Assembly (NCBI RefSeq): GCF_002240355.1
Contig: NZ_CP016353.1
Span: forward strand, 5,681,001-5,745,000
Origin: Prauserella marina
GTDB taxonomy: Bacteria > Actinomycetota > Actinomycetes > Mycobacteriales > Pseudonocardiaceae
Length of the DNA stretch: 64,000 nucleotides
Direction: 5' to 3'
This document shows, piece after piece, positions 17,072 through 28,769 of this stretch (position 1 is the first letter of the stretch; the number at the start of each line of letters is the position of its first letter). Made by a program: the position numbers and the translations under genes. Under the pieces are notes generated by a model, which was given only the letters and a program-made list of their open reading frames with translations, did no database searches and was not told the DNA's origin.

Positions 17072-18751
17072 TCAGTGCCGCGTCAATGTCCTGGTGATAC
17101 CGGCGACGACCGTCGTCGCGAGAACCCAGCCCGCGGCGGTAAGCAGGTAGCCGCACCATTGCAAACCGGACCCGGCGGGAGTGAACGCCGTCGCCTGGCC
17201 GAGCCTCACCACCGGCAGCAGTACGTCGAGGGTGTAGACCAGCGCGTTGAAACCGGTACCGGCCTGGACGCGCAGGGGTGGTTGCAGCCAGAACAGGATC
17301 GTGCCGACGGTGAGCAGGGCGAGCAACCAGAGCGCGGCCCTGCCGGGAAGGTAGCCGTAGCCGACCGTCCAGTCTTGCAACACTCCCCACGCCCTTGCCG
17401 GGAACGACGAGGCAGCGCGGCGGCGGCGTTGTTTCGCCAGAAGGACCTTGCGCGCATCGGCGTCGTGCCCGAGCCGCCGGTAGGTTCCGGCGAGTTGTTC
17501 GTAGGGCAGCGGACGATAGCCATCCGGTTGACCGGCAAGCCACGTCAGCCGGTCCGGCACGCTCAGCAACGGATCCAGCGTGTCATAGGTGAGCCCGTCC
17601 AGCCGCATCGTGAGCGCCGCGGCAGGCGGGTCGTGGCGCAGGATCCCGAGCTGGGCGTGCCGCAGATCGACGCTGAGGGAAACCGGCTCGGCCGCACACA
17701 GATCGAGCACGCCCACCTTGGAGCCGACAAGGCGAAGCTCGCCCTCGGCGACGAAGCCGGGTCCGCACCGCATTCCGCGATCGACCACAAGGCTGCCGCC
17801 GTCGAGCACCTGCCCGCCGGGATTGCGCAACCGCGCCCCCGACAGCACGAAATCGCCTGCGACGTGCGCGCCCAGCAAGCGCAATTCGGCATCGGCGACC
17901 AGGTTCGCGGCATAGAAGCTCTGGTCGACGGTCAGGTTGTCGGCGATGAGCGCGGGACCTGCCAGGTTGTTCAACTGGGCGCCCGACATGTCGATCTGAC
18001 CCCTGACATGGGTTTGGACCAGTCGCAGAAACCCGTCGAGCTGGAATCCCTCGGTGAGATTGAGGTCGTCGTCGATGGTCGCCCTGCTGATCTCAAGCGC
18101 ATCACCGTCGCGATTGGACAGTCGAGCCCCTGGACAATGCACGCCACCGCCCACGCGTGCTCCCGCAAGGTACAGTCCGCCGTCGGCGCGGAAGCGGACA
18201 CAGTAGATGCTGTGGTCGATCACCAGACGAGCCGCGTGCAGCGCATACCCGCCGGATTCGCCGAGCCAGGCATGGTTGAGCAGCAACATGCCCACGAGTC
18301 TTGCCCCCGCGAGCCGGACCCCGCCTGGTATCCGGCTCCGGCGAAGAAGCAGGTCACCGTCGATGTGGGCCTGTGTGGCGTCGAGCGAAGCCAGCCACGA
18401 TCCCGAGAAGTCCCACCGGCGCGCCCTCGCGTTGGCGATGGTGACGCCATCGTCGAAGCGGCACTCGGTCAGCGCGACGGGAACGGTGATCTCGGCGTCG
18501 CCGAGGTCCAACCGGCCTTCGATGCGGGCACCGGCCAGCGCCAGCCTCGCCACGTGGCCGGGTTCGGCTTCACCACGGCCGAGCAGCAGATCGGTGAGAA
18601 CACGGGCGCGAACCGTCCGGTCCGGTCCCCAGGCCGAATCGCGATCCGGTGCGTCCAGTTCGGAATCGCCGGTCCGCAAGTCCACCGCCTCGCCGCGAGA
18701 GAACGCCTCCCATACTTGCCGTTCTGCCGAGGACAACTCTCCGGCGCGCAT
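17072..18751 (-). CDS. Pentapeptide-like repeat membrane protein (membrane-associated oxidoreductase type)
   Basis: A 559-residue protein. Most of it (about residues 60-420) is a succession of roughly 20-residue strands such as ARLVGMLLLNHAWL, GGLYLAGARVGGGVHCPGARL and GQIDMSGAQLNNLAGPALIA. This is a beta-helix of the pentapeptide-repeat or similar kind. The C-terminal part has two or three membrane helices (about 465-490 and 525-550). Streptomyces homologues are called membrane-associated oxidoreductase, though I see no redox motif. ATG 18751 (MRAGELSSAER) follows GGGAGG; the frame is open upstream to 18835. It lies downstream of a 21-base tandem repeat. Confidence 0.78.
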   Translation of the reverse strand: MRAGELSSAERQVWEAFSRGEAVDLRTGDSELDAPDRDSAWGPDRTVRARVLTDLLLGRGEAEPGHVARLALAGARIEGRLDLGDAEITVPVALTECRFDDGVTIANARARRWDFSGSWLASLDATQAHIDGDLLLRRSRIPGGVRLAGARLVGMLLLNHAWLGESGGYALHAARLVIDHSIYCVRFRADGGLYLAGARVGGGVHCPGARLSNRDGDALEISRATIDDDLNLTEGFQLDGFLRLVQTHVRGQIDMSGAQLNNLAGPALIADNLTVDQSFYAANLVADAELRLLGAHVAGDFVLSGARLRNPGGQVLDGGSLVVDRGMRCGPGFVAEGELRLVGSKVGVLDLCAAEPVSLSVDLRHAQLGILRHDPPAAALTMRLDGLTYDTLDPLLSVPDRLTWLAGQPDGYRPLPYEQLAGTYRRLGHDADARKVLLAKQRRRRAASSFPARAWGVLQDWTVGYGYLPGRAALWLLALLTVGTILFWLQPPLRVQAGTGFNALVYTLDVLLPVVRLGQATAFTPAGSGLQWCGYLLTAAGWVLATTVVAGITRTLTRH

Positions 18752-18822
18752 CAGTCCTCCCAGCGGCGTAGCGGATCCTCGTAGATCGTCCACCACCCCG
18801 CCCGGTAGCCGAACAAGCCCCC

Positions 18823-18906
18823 GCGAGTCCCCCACTCAGGACGCCGAGATCCGCGTCCAGGACGTCGAGATCCGCACTCGGGCACGCGAGATCCGCACTC
18901 GGGCCG
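18823..18906. repeat. Tandem 21-base GCGAG repeat, four degenerate units
   Basis: Four units of exactly 21 bases begin at 18823, 18844, 18865 and 18886. Each starts NCGAG, continues ATCC or TCCC, and ends near GG. Units 3 and 4 share GAGATCCGCACTCGGGC. It lies in the spacer between the secA terminator and the membrane protein gene. A two-unit copy with the same spacing occurs at 36249-36290. Confidence 0.7.
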
Positions 18907-18928
18907 GACACGTCGAAGACCGAGCATG

Positions 18929-18965
18929 CGAAAGGCCCACGTACATCGCGTACGTGGGCCTTTCG
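18929..18965 (-). terminator. Terminator of secA
   Basis: CGAAAGGCCCACGTAC at 18929-18944 pairs perfectly with GTACGTGGGCCTTTCG at 18950-18965 around a five-base loop. It begins 19 bases after the secA stop on the minus strand, and the descending arm ends in a short T-run there. Confidence 0.85.
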
Positions 18966-18983
18966 TCGCTTGTCAGACACGGC

Positions 18984-22304
<3,321 letters not shown>

Positions 22305-22467
22305 CCGGGTCGACCTCGCTAGCTGTGTCTTGTGGTCGTCGCAGCACCCATGCAGGCACTGGGCAGCTTGACACGCGCGGCCCCCGCGGACCACGCATCA
22401 CACCCCATCGTAGGGAATGTGCAGGCCCGCGTGCACACGGCGTCAAGCAGGACCTCTCTCGGACATG

Positions 22468-22503
22468 GCGACGGCCCGCACATCGTCGTGTACGGGCCGT
22501 CGC
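22468..22503 (-). terminator. Terminator of hpf
   Basis: GCGACGGCCCG at 22468-22478 pairs with CGGGCCGTCGC at 22493-22503, with a partly paired CACATCGTCGTGTA loop. It starts about 22 bases past the hpf stop on the minus strand, between hpf and secA. There is no long T-run, so confidence is moderate. Confidence 0.6.
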
Positions 22504-22525
22504 GATCCGCGTCGAAAGGAGGGCC

Positions 22526-23233
22526 TCAGCCCAGCCTAATCACACCGTAGTCGAAACCCTTTCTGCGATAGACCACGCTGGGTTTGCCACTCGCCGAATC
22601 GTTGAACAGGTAGAAGTTGTGGCCGACCAGCTCCATCTCGTAGAGAGCCTGATCGACGGTCATGGGTTCGGCGGAATGTTGCTTCTCGCGCATGATGCGA
22701 CCCGGCTCGTAACCGGTCGCTCCGTCGTCCCAATTCTGTTGTGAGGGAAGTTCGATGTCCTCTGCCTCGACGGCATGGGCGTTCTGGGCGACCGCGACCG
22801 GTTCGGCGGGCGCTTCGAGAACGGCCGTGCTCGCGGCGGGCCGTCGCCCACCATTGGAGTTCGGAGATCCCGCGGCCACCTCGACAACGGATGTCGCCTC
22901 CGCCACCGACTCCGGACTACGGCGCCCGTAGTGGACCCTTCGCCGGTCGTGCATTCTGCGGAGCCGGTTCTCCAGCTTGGCCACCGCGGCGTCGAGCGCT
23001 GCGTAGAAGTCGCCGGCACAGGCTTCCGCGCGCACGGCAGGGCCCTTGCCCTTGCCGGTGATCTCGACCCGCTGGCAGCTCTTGGCCTGCCTGCGGTTTG
23101 GCTCGTGGAAGAGTTCCACCTCGTAGCGGATGACCTTTTTGTCGTATCGCTCAAGCCGCCCCAATTTCTCGGTGACGTGGAGCCGATAGTGCTCGGGCAC
23201 CTCCACGTTGCGACCCTTGACGACGATGTCCAT
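22526..23233 (-). CDS. hpf: Long-form ribosome hibernation promoting factor HPF
   Basis: A 235-residue HPF/RaiA protein of the long type, which dimerises 70S ribosomes into inactive 100S particles in stationary phase. The N-terminal YfiA-like domain (about residues 1-105) has MDIVVKGRNVEVPEHYRLHV and KGPAVRAEACAGDFYAALDAAVAKLENRL. A low-complexity linker follows (about 115-165). The C-terminal dimerisation domain has PMTVDQALYEMELVGHNFYLFNDSASGKPSVVYRRKGFDYGVIRL. ATG 23233 follows GAGGGAGG. Its order next to secA and comFC matches M. tuberculosis Rv3240c-Rv3242c. Confidence 0.95.
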   Translation of the reverse strand: MDIVVKGRNVEVPEHYRLHVTEKLGRLERYDKKVIRYEVELFHEPNRRQAKSCQRVEITGKGKGPAVRAEACAGDFYAALDAAVAKLENRLRRMHDRRRVHYGRRSPESVAEATSVVEVAAGSPNSNGGRRPAASTAVLEAPAEPVAVAQNAHAVEAEDIELPSQQNWDDGATGYEPGRIMREKQHSAEPMTVDQALYEMELVGHNFYLFNDSASGKPSVVYRRKGFDYGVIRLG

Positions 23234-23747
23234 ACACGACCTCCCTCGCTGAAATGCTGCGAGTTACCTTCTGGACGACTGGCACCGGGAACACAGAAAC
23301 AACTGACACGAGGTATCGCGTCGCGATCGGCGTGAACTCAGCATTTCTCCGGTGCCAGGGACATGGGGTTTTCACCTCCCCGCGTTCCGGGATTGCTGTT
23401 AGCGGAGCACGTTAGCCCGCTTGCCGTGGTTGCAACAGCCCCCGGAGCGGGGGACGTCGAACCGTGAATAACCGTCACGATCCGCGATAAACCCACGGTG
23501 ACAAGTGAATTGCCAGCCCCCGTTCGGAGCAATGAGCGCTGCCGCTTGTCATCCGGCCGGCCCACGCCACGCTCGCGCGCTCCGCTTGCGGTGACAGTGG
23601 ACTCGCTCATGTCCGGTCAACGTGCGGACTCAAGGCGACAGTTCCCGTTCGCGCGAACGGGTGACAAATTCTCCATCTTTGCCTCGCTCCCCCTCTCGAT
23701 CCCCATGCGGCGCCGTCGCCGCTCCTCTTGCCAGGAACCACTCGTGA
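23234..23747. other. Intergenic region between comFC and hpf, 514 bases
   Basis: This is the longest apparent gap in the window. It must hold the hpf promoter, but I could not name one with confidence. A minus-strand GGCAAT-N16-GTT (23512-23490) loosely resembles a SigR site. A 90-codon open frame at 23338-23610 on the minus strand lacks a ribosome-binding sequence and shows no coding-like composition. An unusually weak local GC content is not apparent by eye. Confidence 0.4.
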
Positions 23748-24473
23748 TCACGAACGCGGCGTGCCGGCGACCGTCAGCGCGAGCGCGGCCGACATCTCGA
23801 TGCCGCCCGAATCGAGTGCCCTCGCGCACGCGGCGACGGTGGCCCCCGTCGTGATGACGTCGTCGAGCAGCACCACCGGGGTACCTTCCGGCGGAGCGCC
23901 TTCCCTCACGAAACGAACCCTGCCCGCGAGATTGGCCGCTCGCTGCGTGCGATCGAGACCCACCGCGTCCCTCGTCCTCGGATCGAGCCCGAGCGCGGGT
24001 GCGACGGCGACCGAGTGGCCCCGCGCGGCGAGACCCGCCGCGCACTGCCTGGCCAGCGCCAGCACGTGCTGCCCGCCTCGTGCCCTCGCGGCCCTCCTCC
24101 TCGAAGGGACGGGGACGAGCCACCAGGTGCCGTCCGGGTCACCGCGCGCGTGCGGTACGAACGGAACCGCGTCGGCCAGCGCCCTGCCGAGCGGCCTCGC
24201 GAGATCCCGCCTGCCGCCTTCCTTGTACGCGAGCACGAGCCTGCGAGCAGCGCCGTCGTGTTCCGCGAGCGCGTACGCCCTCCACGCTCGCGTCGCCGGC
24301 CGATGACCCGCCAGTCCCGCCCCGCACCTCGGGCAACACGCGCTGCCCCTCCGCCCGCATCCCGCGCAGAAAACCGGCATGAGCACATCGAGCGCCGCCG
24401 TCACCAACCCTGCCAACCCCTTACCGCCGAGTACCCGCGCGGCTTCCCCCTTGCCGTTCACGCGGGACAGCAT
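23748..24473 (-). CDS. comFC: ComF-family phosphoribosyltransferase-like protein
   Basis: A 241-residue ComFC protein. An N-terminal zinc-finger-like segment (CAGCGRRGSACCPRCGAGL, about residues 36-54) precedes a type I phosphoribosyltransferase domain. The PRPP-binding loop is VVLLDDVITTGATVAACARAL (about 199-219), and WWLVPVPSRRRAARARGGQHVLALA is also characteristic. In competent bacteria ComFC helps process incoming DNA; in actinobacteria the role is not clear. ATG 24473 has no good ribosome-binding sequence. It lies 47 bases after the lpqB stop, so it may be the last gene of the mtrA-mtrB-lpqB unit. Confidence 0.88.
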   Translation of the reverse strand: MLSRVNGKGEAARVLGGKGLAGLVTAALDVLMPVFCAGCGRRGSACCPRCGAGLAGHRPATRAWRAYALAEHDGAARRLVLAYKEGGRRDLARPLGRALADAVPFVPHARGDPDGTWWLVPVPSRRRAARARGGQHVLALARQCAAGLAARGHSVAVAPALGLDPRTRDAVGLDRTQRAANLAGRVRFVREGAPPEGTPVVLLDDVITTGATVAACARALDSGGIEMSAALALTVAGTPRS

Positions 24474-24520
24474 CGCGCACGCCTACGACAATTTCCGGAA
24501 AGCGAGTTTCCCTGATCGGA

Positions 24521-26272
24521 TCAGCCTGGGTAGAAGGGCGCCGCGTCCGGTCTCGTCATCTGGTGCGGCCGCCACACGTCGCCGACGTCGCTGGCCGTCC
24601 ACAACCCGCTCGCGTCGGCGACGATGATGGGCCGCCCCGGCGCCGCGGTGATGGCCCTCATCGGCGGGGTCAGGTTGGAGCTGTTGAACTTGTCGAGCCG
24701 CTGACCGTCGACGGGGACTCTCGCCACCGGGATCGAATCGGAACTCGTCGCGACGATCAACGTATCCTGGCTGACCCAGTCGACGTCGACGACGCCGACG
24801 AGGTTGCTCGGCTGCAAGATCCTCGGCGACCGCAGGGTGATGGACGAGGAGTCGGCCGCCCTGACGACCGAGGCGACCACGAGCTGCCCACCGGCGATCA
24901 TGGCGACCCTCGCGCCGTCTCTCGACAGCCGCAACCCGGTGATGGGACCGACCGCAAGCACCTCGGAGGCGTTGACCGACTGCGGCGCCCACTTTCCCTC
25001 TGGGGTTCGCTGGACACGCACCACCTTATCGCCATCGGCGACCGTCCACAGCTCACCCGACTTCTTGTCGCTCGACGTCGCGGGACGCCAGGTCGGCCTC
25101 GTCAGACTGGTCGCGGGGAGATCGACGAGCTGGCCCTCTCCGCCGTAATCGCCGACGCGCAGCCGCGCCCCGTCCCCTGTCCGCTCGACGACGGCGAGTT
25201 GCTGCCCGTTGATCGACTGCGCCGCGCTCTCCACGTTGTAGGCGCCGGTACCGGCCGGACCCTCGATGGCCTGACCGTTGCCGAGCGAGACCAGCCGCCC
25301 TCCCGCCGTCATCAGTCCCGGCAGTTCCGAACTCGGCGAGGAAACCGCCTCATAGGCGGGAAGCTCGCTCGGCAGCCAGTCGATGTGCCCCGGGGTCAGC
25401 GCGGTTCCTCCCGCGAGCAACCGGATCCTGCTCGTCGTCACGTGTTGCAGCGAGCGAACGACCTGGGCCACCATGAGCCGCCGTTCCTGCTCACTCGTTT
25501 CGTCCACTCCGGACAGTGGGACGACGAGGGCGCCGTCGTTGGCTCCCGTCACGTTGCTCTCCAGCGTCGCCGCGTCGCCGAGCGGGTTGCGCACGGCACC
25601 GGTCAGCCCGTTGGAGGGACCGGCGAGCAGGAGATCCATCACCCGCGCCGGTAGCCCGGACTGCGGCCTCGCCACGACGTAACGAACATCGGGTACGAGC
25701 GCGGTGGAATCGGAAGCGAAAAAGTAGACCGGAACCCGGAAATAGCTCTCGTTGAAGTCGGTCTCGGTCACCATGATGGTGTCCGGCGGCTCGATGATCC
25801 GCCATTGCCCGTCCTGTTGCAGCCGCAGTCGCACGGGGACGAGCACCTGGTCGTCGGCCGGGATGAACGCGCTGTCGGACCCGAGCCTTCCCACGTTCGT
25901 CGCCCTCACCATGACGACGCGTTCGGCCGAATCGGCCGATTGTTCGCGTCCCGTCGCGTACACGGTGCCGAACTGGTCCTCGATGATGGTCAGCGTCTGA
26001 TCCGGCCGCCACTGCTTGCGGGAATCGCCGGTGAGGTAGGCCCTCGCGGCGGCGTGATCACTCGTCGGCTCCGCGCTCGCCCTGACGAACTCCCTGACGA
26101 CCGAAAGCGGATCGAGTCCCCTCGCCGGTTCGGGCACCTCCTGCGTCGGCTGCCCCGTTCGCTCCCTCGGAACCGCCTCCGGCTGCGATTCGGTGGGGAT
26201 GGCCGCGCAGCCGCTCAGCACGAGCACCGCGATGAGCGTGGCCACCGCTGCCCGGTATCGACGTCGGTTCAC
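24521..26272 (-). CDS. lpqB: Lipoprotein LpqB, MtrB accessory protein
   Basis: A 583-residue exported lipoprotein whose mycobacterial homologue interacts with the extracellular part of MtrB and tunes MtrA phosphorylation. The signal peptide ends in the lipobox LSGC, with Cys22 lipidated. The N-terminal part contains a GerMN-like domain (about residues 195-300, RYVVARPQSGLPARVMDLLLAGPS). The C-terminal half is a beta-propeller-like domain with repeated strands such as RLSRDGARVAMI and VVDVDWVSQDTLIVATSS. GTG 26272 overlaps the mtrB stop by four bases (GTGA), indicating translational coupling. Confidence 0.95.
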   Translation of the reverse strand: MNRRRYRAAVATLIAVLVLSGCAAIPTESQPEAVPRERTGQPTQEVPEPARGLDPLSVVREFVRASAEPTSDHAAARAYLTGDSRKQWRPDQTLTIIEDQFGTVYATGREQSADSAERVVMVRATNVGRLGSDSAFIPADDQVLVPVRLRLQQDGQWRIIEPPDTIMVTETDFNESYFRVPVYFFASDSTALVPDVRYVVARPQSGLPARVMDLLLAGPSNGLTGAVRNPLGDAATLESNVTGANDGALVVPLSGVDETSEQERRLMVAQVVRSLQHVTTSRIRLLAGGTALTPGHIDWLPSELPAYEAVSSPSSELPGLMTAGGRLVSLGNGQAIEGPAGTGAYNVESAAQSINGQQLAVVERTGDGARLRVGDYGGEGQLVDLPATSLTRPTWRPATSSDKKSGELWTVADGDKVVRVQRTPEGKWAPQSVNASEVLAVGPITGLRLSRDGARVAMIAGGQLVVASVVRAADSSSITLRSPRILQPSNLVGVVDVDWVSQDTLIVATSSDSIPVARVPVDGQRLDKFNSSNLTPPMRAITAAPGRPIIVADASGLWTASDVGDVWRPHQMTRPDAAPFYPG

Positions 26273-28023
26273 CGGGCCTCCTCGTGTTCCGAAACCGCCC
26301 CTGTCTGCCCGTTCACCGCGCCGTCGGCGGAGCCGGAGTCCCGGTCCTCGCCGTTCTCGGGAGGCTCGGCGCCGTCAGGTTCCTCGGTGCCTCCGCCGCC
26401 ACCGGCGGGAAGAGCGGGCAGGTCACGCAGCGGAAGCGGACTGTGCTCGATGGGCTCACCCGTGCTTCTCGGCAGCGTCAGCCGGAAGCACGAACCGCCC
26501 TCGACCGCGCCCCAGGCGTCGAGCCGTCCTCCGTGGAGGCGAGCGTCCTCCTGACTGATGGCGAGCCCGAGCCCGGTGCCGCCGGTGCGCCTGTTGCGCG
26601 AGGGGTCGGCTCGCCAGAACCGGTTGAACACCAGTTCGGCCTCGCCGGGCCGCAGGCCGACGCCGTAGTCGCGCACGGTCAGCGCCAGCGCGTTGTCGCT
26701 CGCGGCGAGCCTGAGCAGAACCGGCTTGCCCTCGCCGTGGTCGATGGCGTTGGCGAGCAGGTTGCGCAGGATCCGCTCGACCCGCCTCGCGTCGACCTCG
26801 GCGGTGACCTCGTCGTCGGGAAGGTCGAGTTCGATGACGCTCCCCGCGGTACCGGCGAGGACCTTCACCTGCTCGACCGCTCTGCGTGCGATCGGCCGCA
26901 CGTCGATGAGTTCGGCTGCCAGTTCCTCGACCCCCGCGTCGAGCCTGCTGATCTCCAGCAGGTCGCGAAGCAGGGTCTCGAACCGGTCGAGTTCGTCGAC
27001 GAGCAGTTCGGTGGAGCGCGCGAGCCCGGCGGGGAACTGTTCCCGCGAAGCGTGCAGCACGTCGGCGGCCATCCGCACCGTGGTGAGCGGGGTGCGCAAC
27101 TCGTGCGACACATCGGAGGTGAACCTGCGCTGGAGCTGGCCGAACTCTTCGAGCTGACGGATCTGCCGCTGGATACTCGCGGCCATCTCGTTGTAGGACT
27201 GCGCGAGCTTTGCCAGATCGTCCTCACCGACGACGTCGAGTCTTCGATCCAGCTCGCCCTCCGCGAAGCGTTCGGCTGCCGCCGCCGCCCTCCTGACCGG
27301 GCGCACGACCTGCCTCGTGACCATGTTGCTGATGCTGGCCAGCAGCAACAACAGCACGAGCCCGCCGACAAGCAGGGTGTTCTGCACGGTCGCGACCGTG
27401 TTCTGCTCCGTCGTCAGCGGGAAGAGCAGATAGAGCTGGAGCGGCCTCGTGGTGGTCGTCACCGGCGCGCCGACCACGAGATACGTGGTCGATCCGATGG
27501 TGTGGATCTGCTTGGCCTGCGCGTTGTTCTGGACGAAGTTGCGCAGCCCGGCAGGCACCTTCTCGTAGGGGCCCGCCGAGATGGCGTGTGCCGTCGACTC
27601 GTCGGGATCACCTGCCGCGAGCACCGGCTCGAAGGCACCGGCCGCCGAGGACTCGACGTCCTGGGTAGCCACCGAACTGCTCGTGACCTTCTTGAGCGCG
27701 TTGCCGAGCCGGTTGCGCAGGGCCTCGTCCTGGCCGGCGTCACCAACCAGCTCGTTCTCCGCGGTCTGGACAACCACCTGCAACTGGGCGAACGCGGCCC
27801 GCTCCTTGGTGTCCATGAGCCGCTCGATGATCTGGTTCTGCAGGACGAGACCGAGCACGAACACGACGGCCGACGACAGCGCGAGGGTGGAGACCGTCAC
27901 CCTGAACTGCACGGAGCGCCGCCACAGTTCGCCGAACGCGACGGCCTTGCGCCTGCCGTAGCTCGCCGTCCTGCGGGCCAGCGCGACCGCTGACCAGCCG
28001 AACCTGGTCAGCCGATTCCTCAT
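26269..28023 (-). CDS. mtrB: Sensor histidine kinase MtrB
   Basis: A 584-residue membrane histidine kinase that phosphorylates MtrA to control cell-wall and division genes. Two membrane helices lie near residues 42-64 and 215-235 and flank an extracytoplasmic sensor loop. A HAMP domain (RQVVRPVRRAAAAAERFAEGELDRRL) follows. Next come the H-box SHELRTPLTTVRMA, with the phospho-accepting His at about residue 306, and the N-, G1- and G2-boxes (LLANAIDHG, DYGVGL, GGTGLGLAI). The C-terminal 60 residues are acidic and Gly-rich. It follows mtrA by seven bases and overlaps lpqB. Confidence 0.95.
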   Translation of the reverse strand: MRNRLTRFGWSAVALARRTASYGRRKAVAFGELWRRSVQFRVTVSTLALSSAVVFVLGLVLQNQIIERLMDTKERAAFAQLQVVVQTAENELVGDAGQDEALRNRLGNALKKVTSSSVATQDVESSAAGAFEPVLAAGDPDESTAHAISAGPYEKVPAGLRNFVQNNAQAKQIHTIGSTTYLVVGAPVTTTTRPLQLYLLFPLTTEQNTVATVQNTLLVGGLVLLLLLASISNMVTRQVVRPVRRAAAAAERFAEGELDRRLDVVGEDDLAKLAQSYNEMAASIQRQIRQLEEFGQLQRRFTSDVSHELRTPLTTVRMAADVLHASREQFPAGLARSTELLVDELDRFETLLRDLLEISRLDAGVEELAAELIDVRPIARRAVEQVKVLAGTAGSVIELDLPDDEVTAEVDARRVERILRNLLANAIDHGEGKPVLLRLAASDNALALTVRDYGVGLRPGEAELVFNRFWRADPSRNRRTGGTGLGLAISQEDARLHGGRLDAWGAVEGGSCFRLTLPRSTGEPIEHSPLPLRDLPALPAGGGGGTEEPDGAEPPENGEDRDSGSADGAVNGQTGAVSEHEEAR

Positions 28024-28030
28024 GGCTCGA

Positions 28031-28708
28031 TTATGGAGGTCCGGCCTTGTAGCCCACGCCGCGCACCGTCAACACGACCTCAGGGTGCTCCGGATCCCGC
28101 TCCACCTTGGACCGCAGCCGCTGAACATGGACGTTCACCAGCCGGGTGTCCGCGGCGTGCCGGTAACCCCACACCTGTTCGAGCAGGACCTCGCGAGTGA
28201 ACACCTGGCGCGGTTTCCTCGCGAGCGCGACGAGCAGGTCGAACTCAAGCGGGGTCAGCGGGATCGCCTTGCCCTCCCTCGTCACCTCGTGCCCCGGAAC
28301 GTCGATGGCGAGGTCGCCGATGGTGAGGCTTTCGGCGGGCTCCGACTCGGTGCGGCGCATTCTGGCCCGCACCCTCGCGACGAGTTCCTTCGGCTTGAAC
28401 GGCTTGACGACGTAGTCGTCGGCGCCGGATTCGAGCCCGAGCACGATGTCGACGGTGTCGCTCTTCGCCGTCAGCATGACGATCGGTACGCCCGATTCGG
28501 CCCTGATGGCCTTGCAGACGTCGATTCCGTTCATGCCGGGCAACATGAGGTCGAGCAACACGAGGTCGGGCTTCAGTTCACGCAGCGCGGGCAGCGCACG
28601 TGAGCCGTCGGCCACCACGGCTGTGTCGAACCCCTCGCCGCGCAACACGATGGTCAGCATCTCAGCCAGAGCAGGGTCGTCGTCGACGACCAGCACGCGT
28701 GCCTTCAT
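28031..28708 (-). CDS. mtrA: Response regulator MtrA
   Basis: A 225-residue OmpR/PhoB-type response regulator, essential in mycobacteria. In Corynebacterium glutamicum it is linked to osmoregulation genes, including betaine transporters. The receiver domain has D9, D10 and D11 (VVDDDPALAE), the phosphorylated D53 (LVLLDLMLPG), and the lysine in VKPFKPKELVAR. The winged helix ends RLVNVHVQRLRSKVERDPEHPEVVLTVRGVGYKAGPP. I chose ATG 28708; GTG 28714 would add two residues. Only 61 bases, with no visible terminator, separate it from the upstream reductase gene, so it could be partly cotranscribed with it. Confidence 0.95.
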   Translation of the reverse strand: MKARVLVVDDDPALAEMLTIVLRGEGFDTAVVADGSRALPALRELKPDLVLLDLMLPGMNGIDVCKAIRAESGVPIVMLTAKSDTVDIVLGLESGADDYVVKPFKPKELVARVRARMRRTESEPAESLTIGDLAIDVPGHEVTREGKAIPLTPLEFDLLVALARKPRQVFTREVLLEQVWGYRHAADTRLVNVHVQRLRSKVERDPEHPEVVLTVRGVGYKAGPP

Positions 28709-28769
28709 GAGCACATATTCGCACTGATGTCACAGCTCGCGCTCGCGACCCGGCTTTGAAGAGCGCGGA

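Noticed and set aside
23490-23512. A SigR-like promoter (GGCAAT-N16-GTT, minus strand) for hpf
   Set aside because: It deviates from GGAAT at a key base, has a 16-base spacer and lies more than 250 bases from the hpf start. It is much weaker than the exact site at sigR.
23338-23610. A 90-codon minus-strand open frame between comFC and hpf
   Set aside because: It has no ribosome-binding sequence, no family resemblance and an arginine/glycine/threonine-rich composition typical of chance frames in high-GC DNA.
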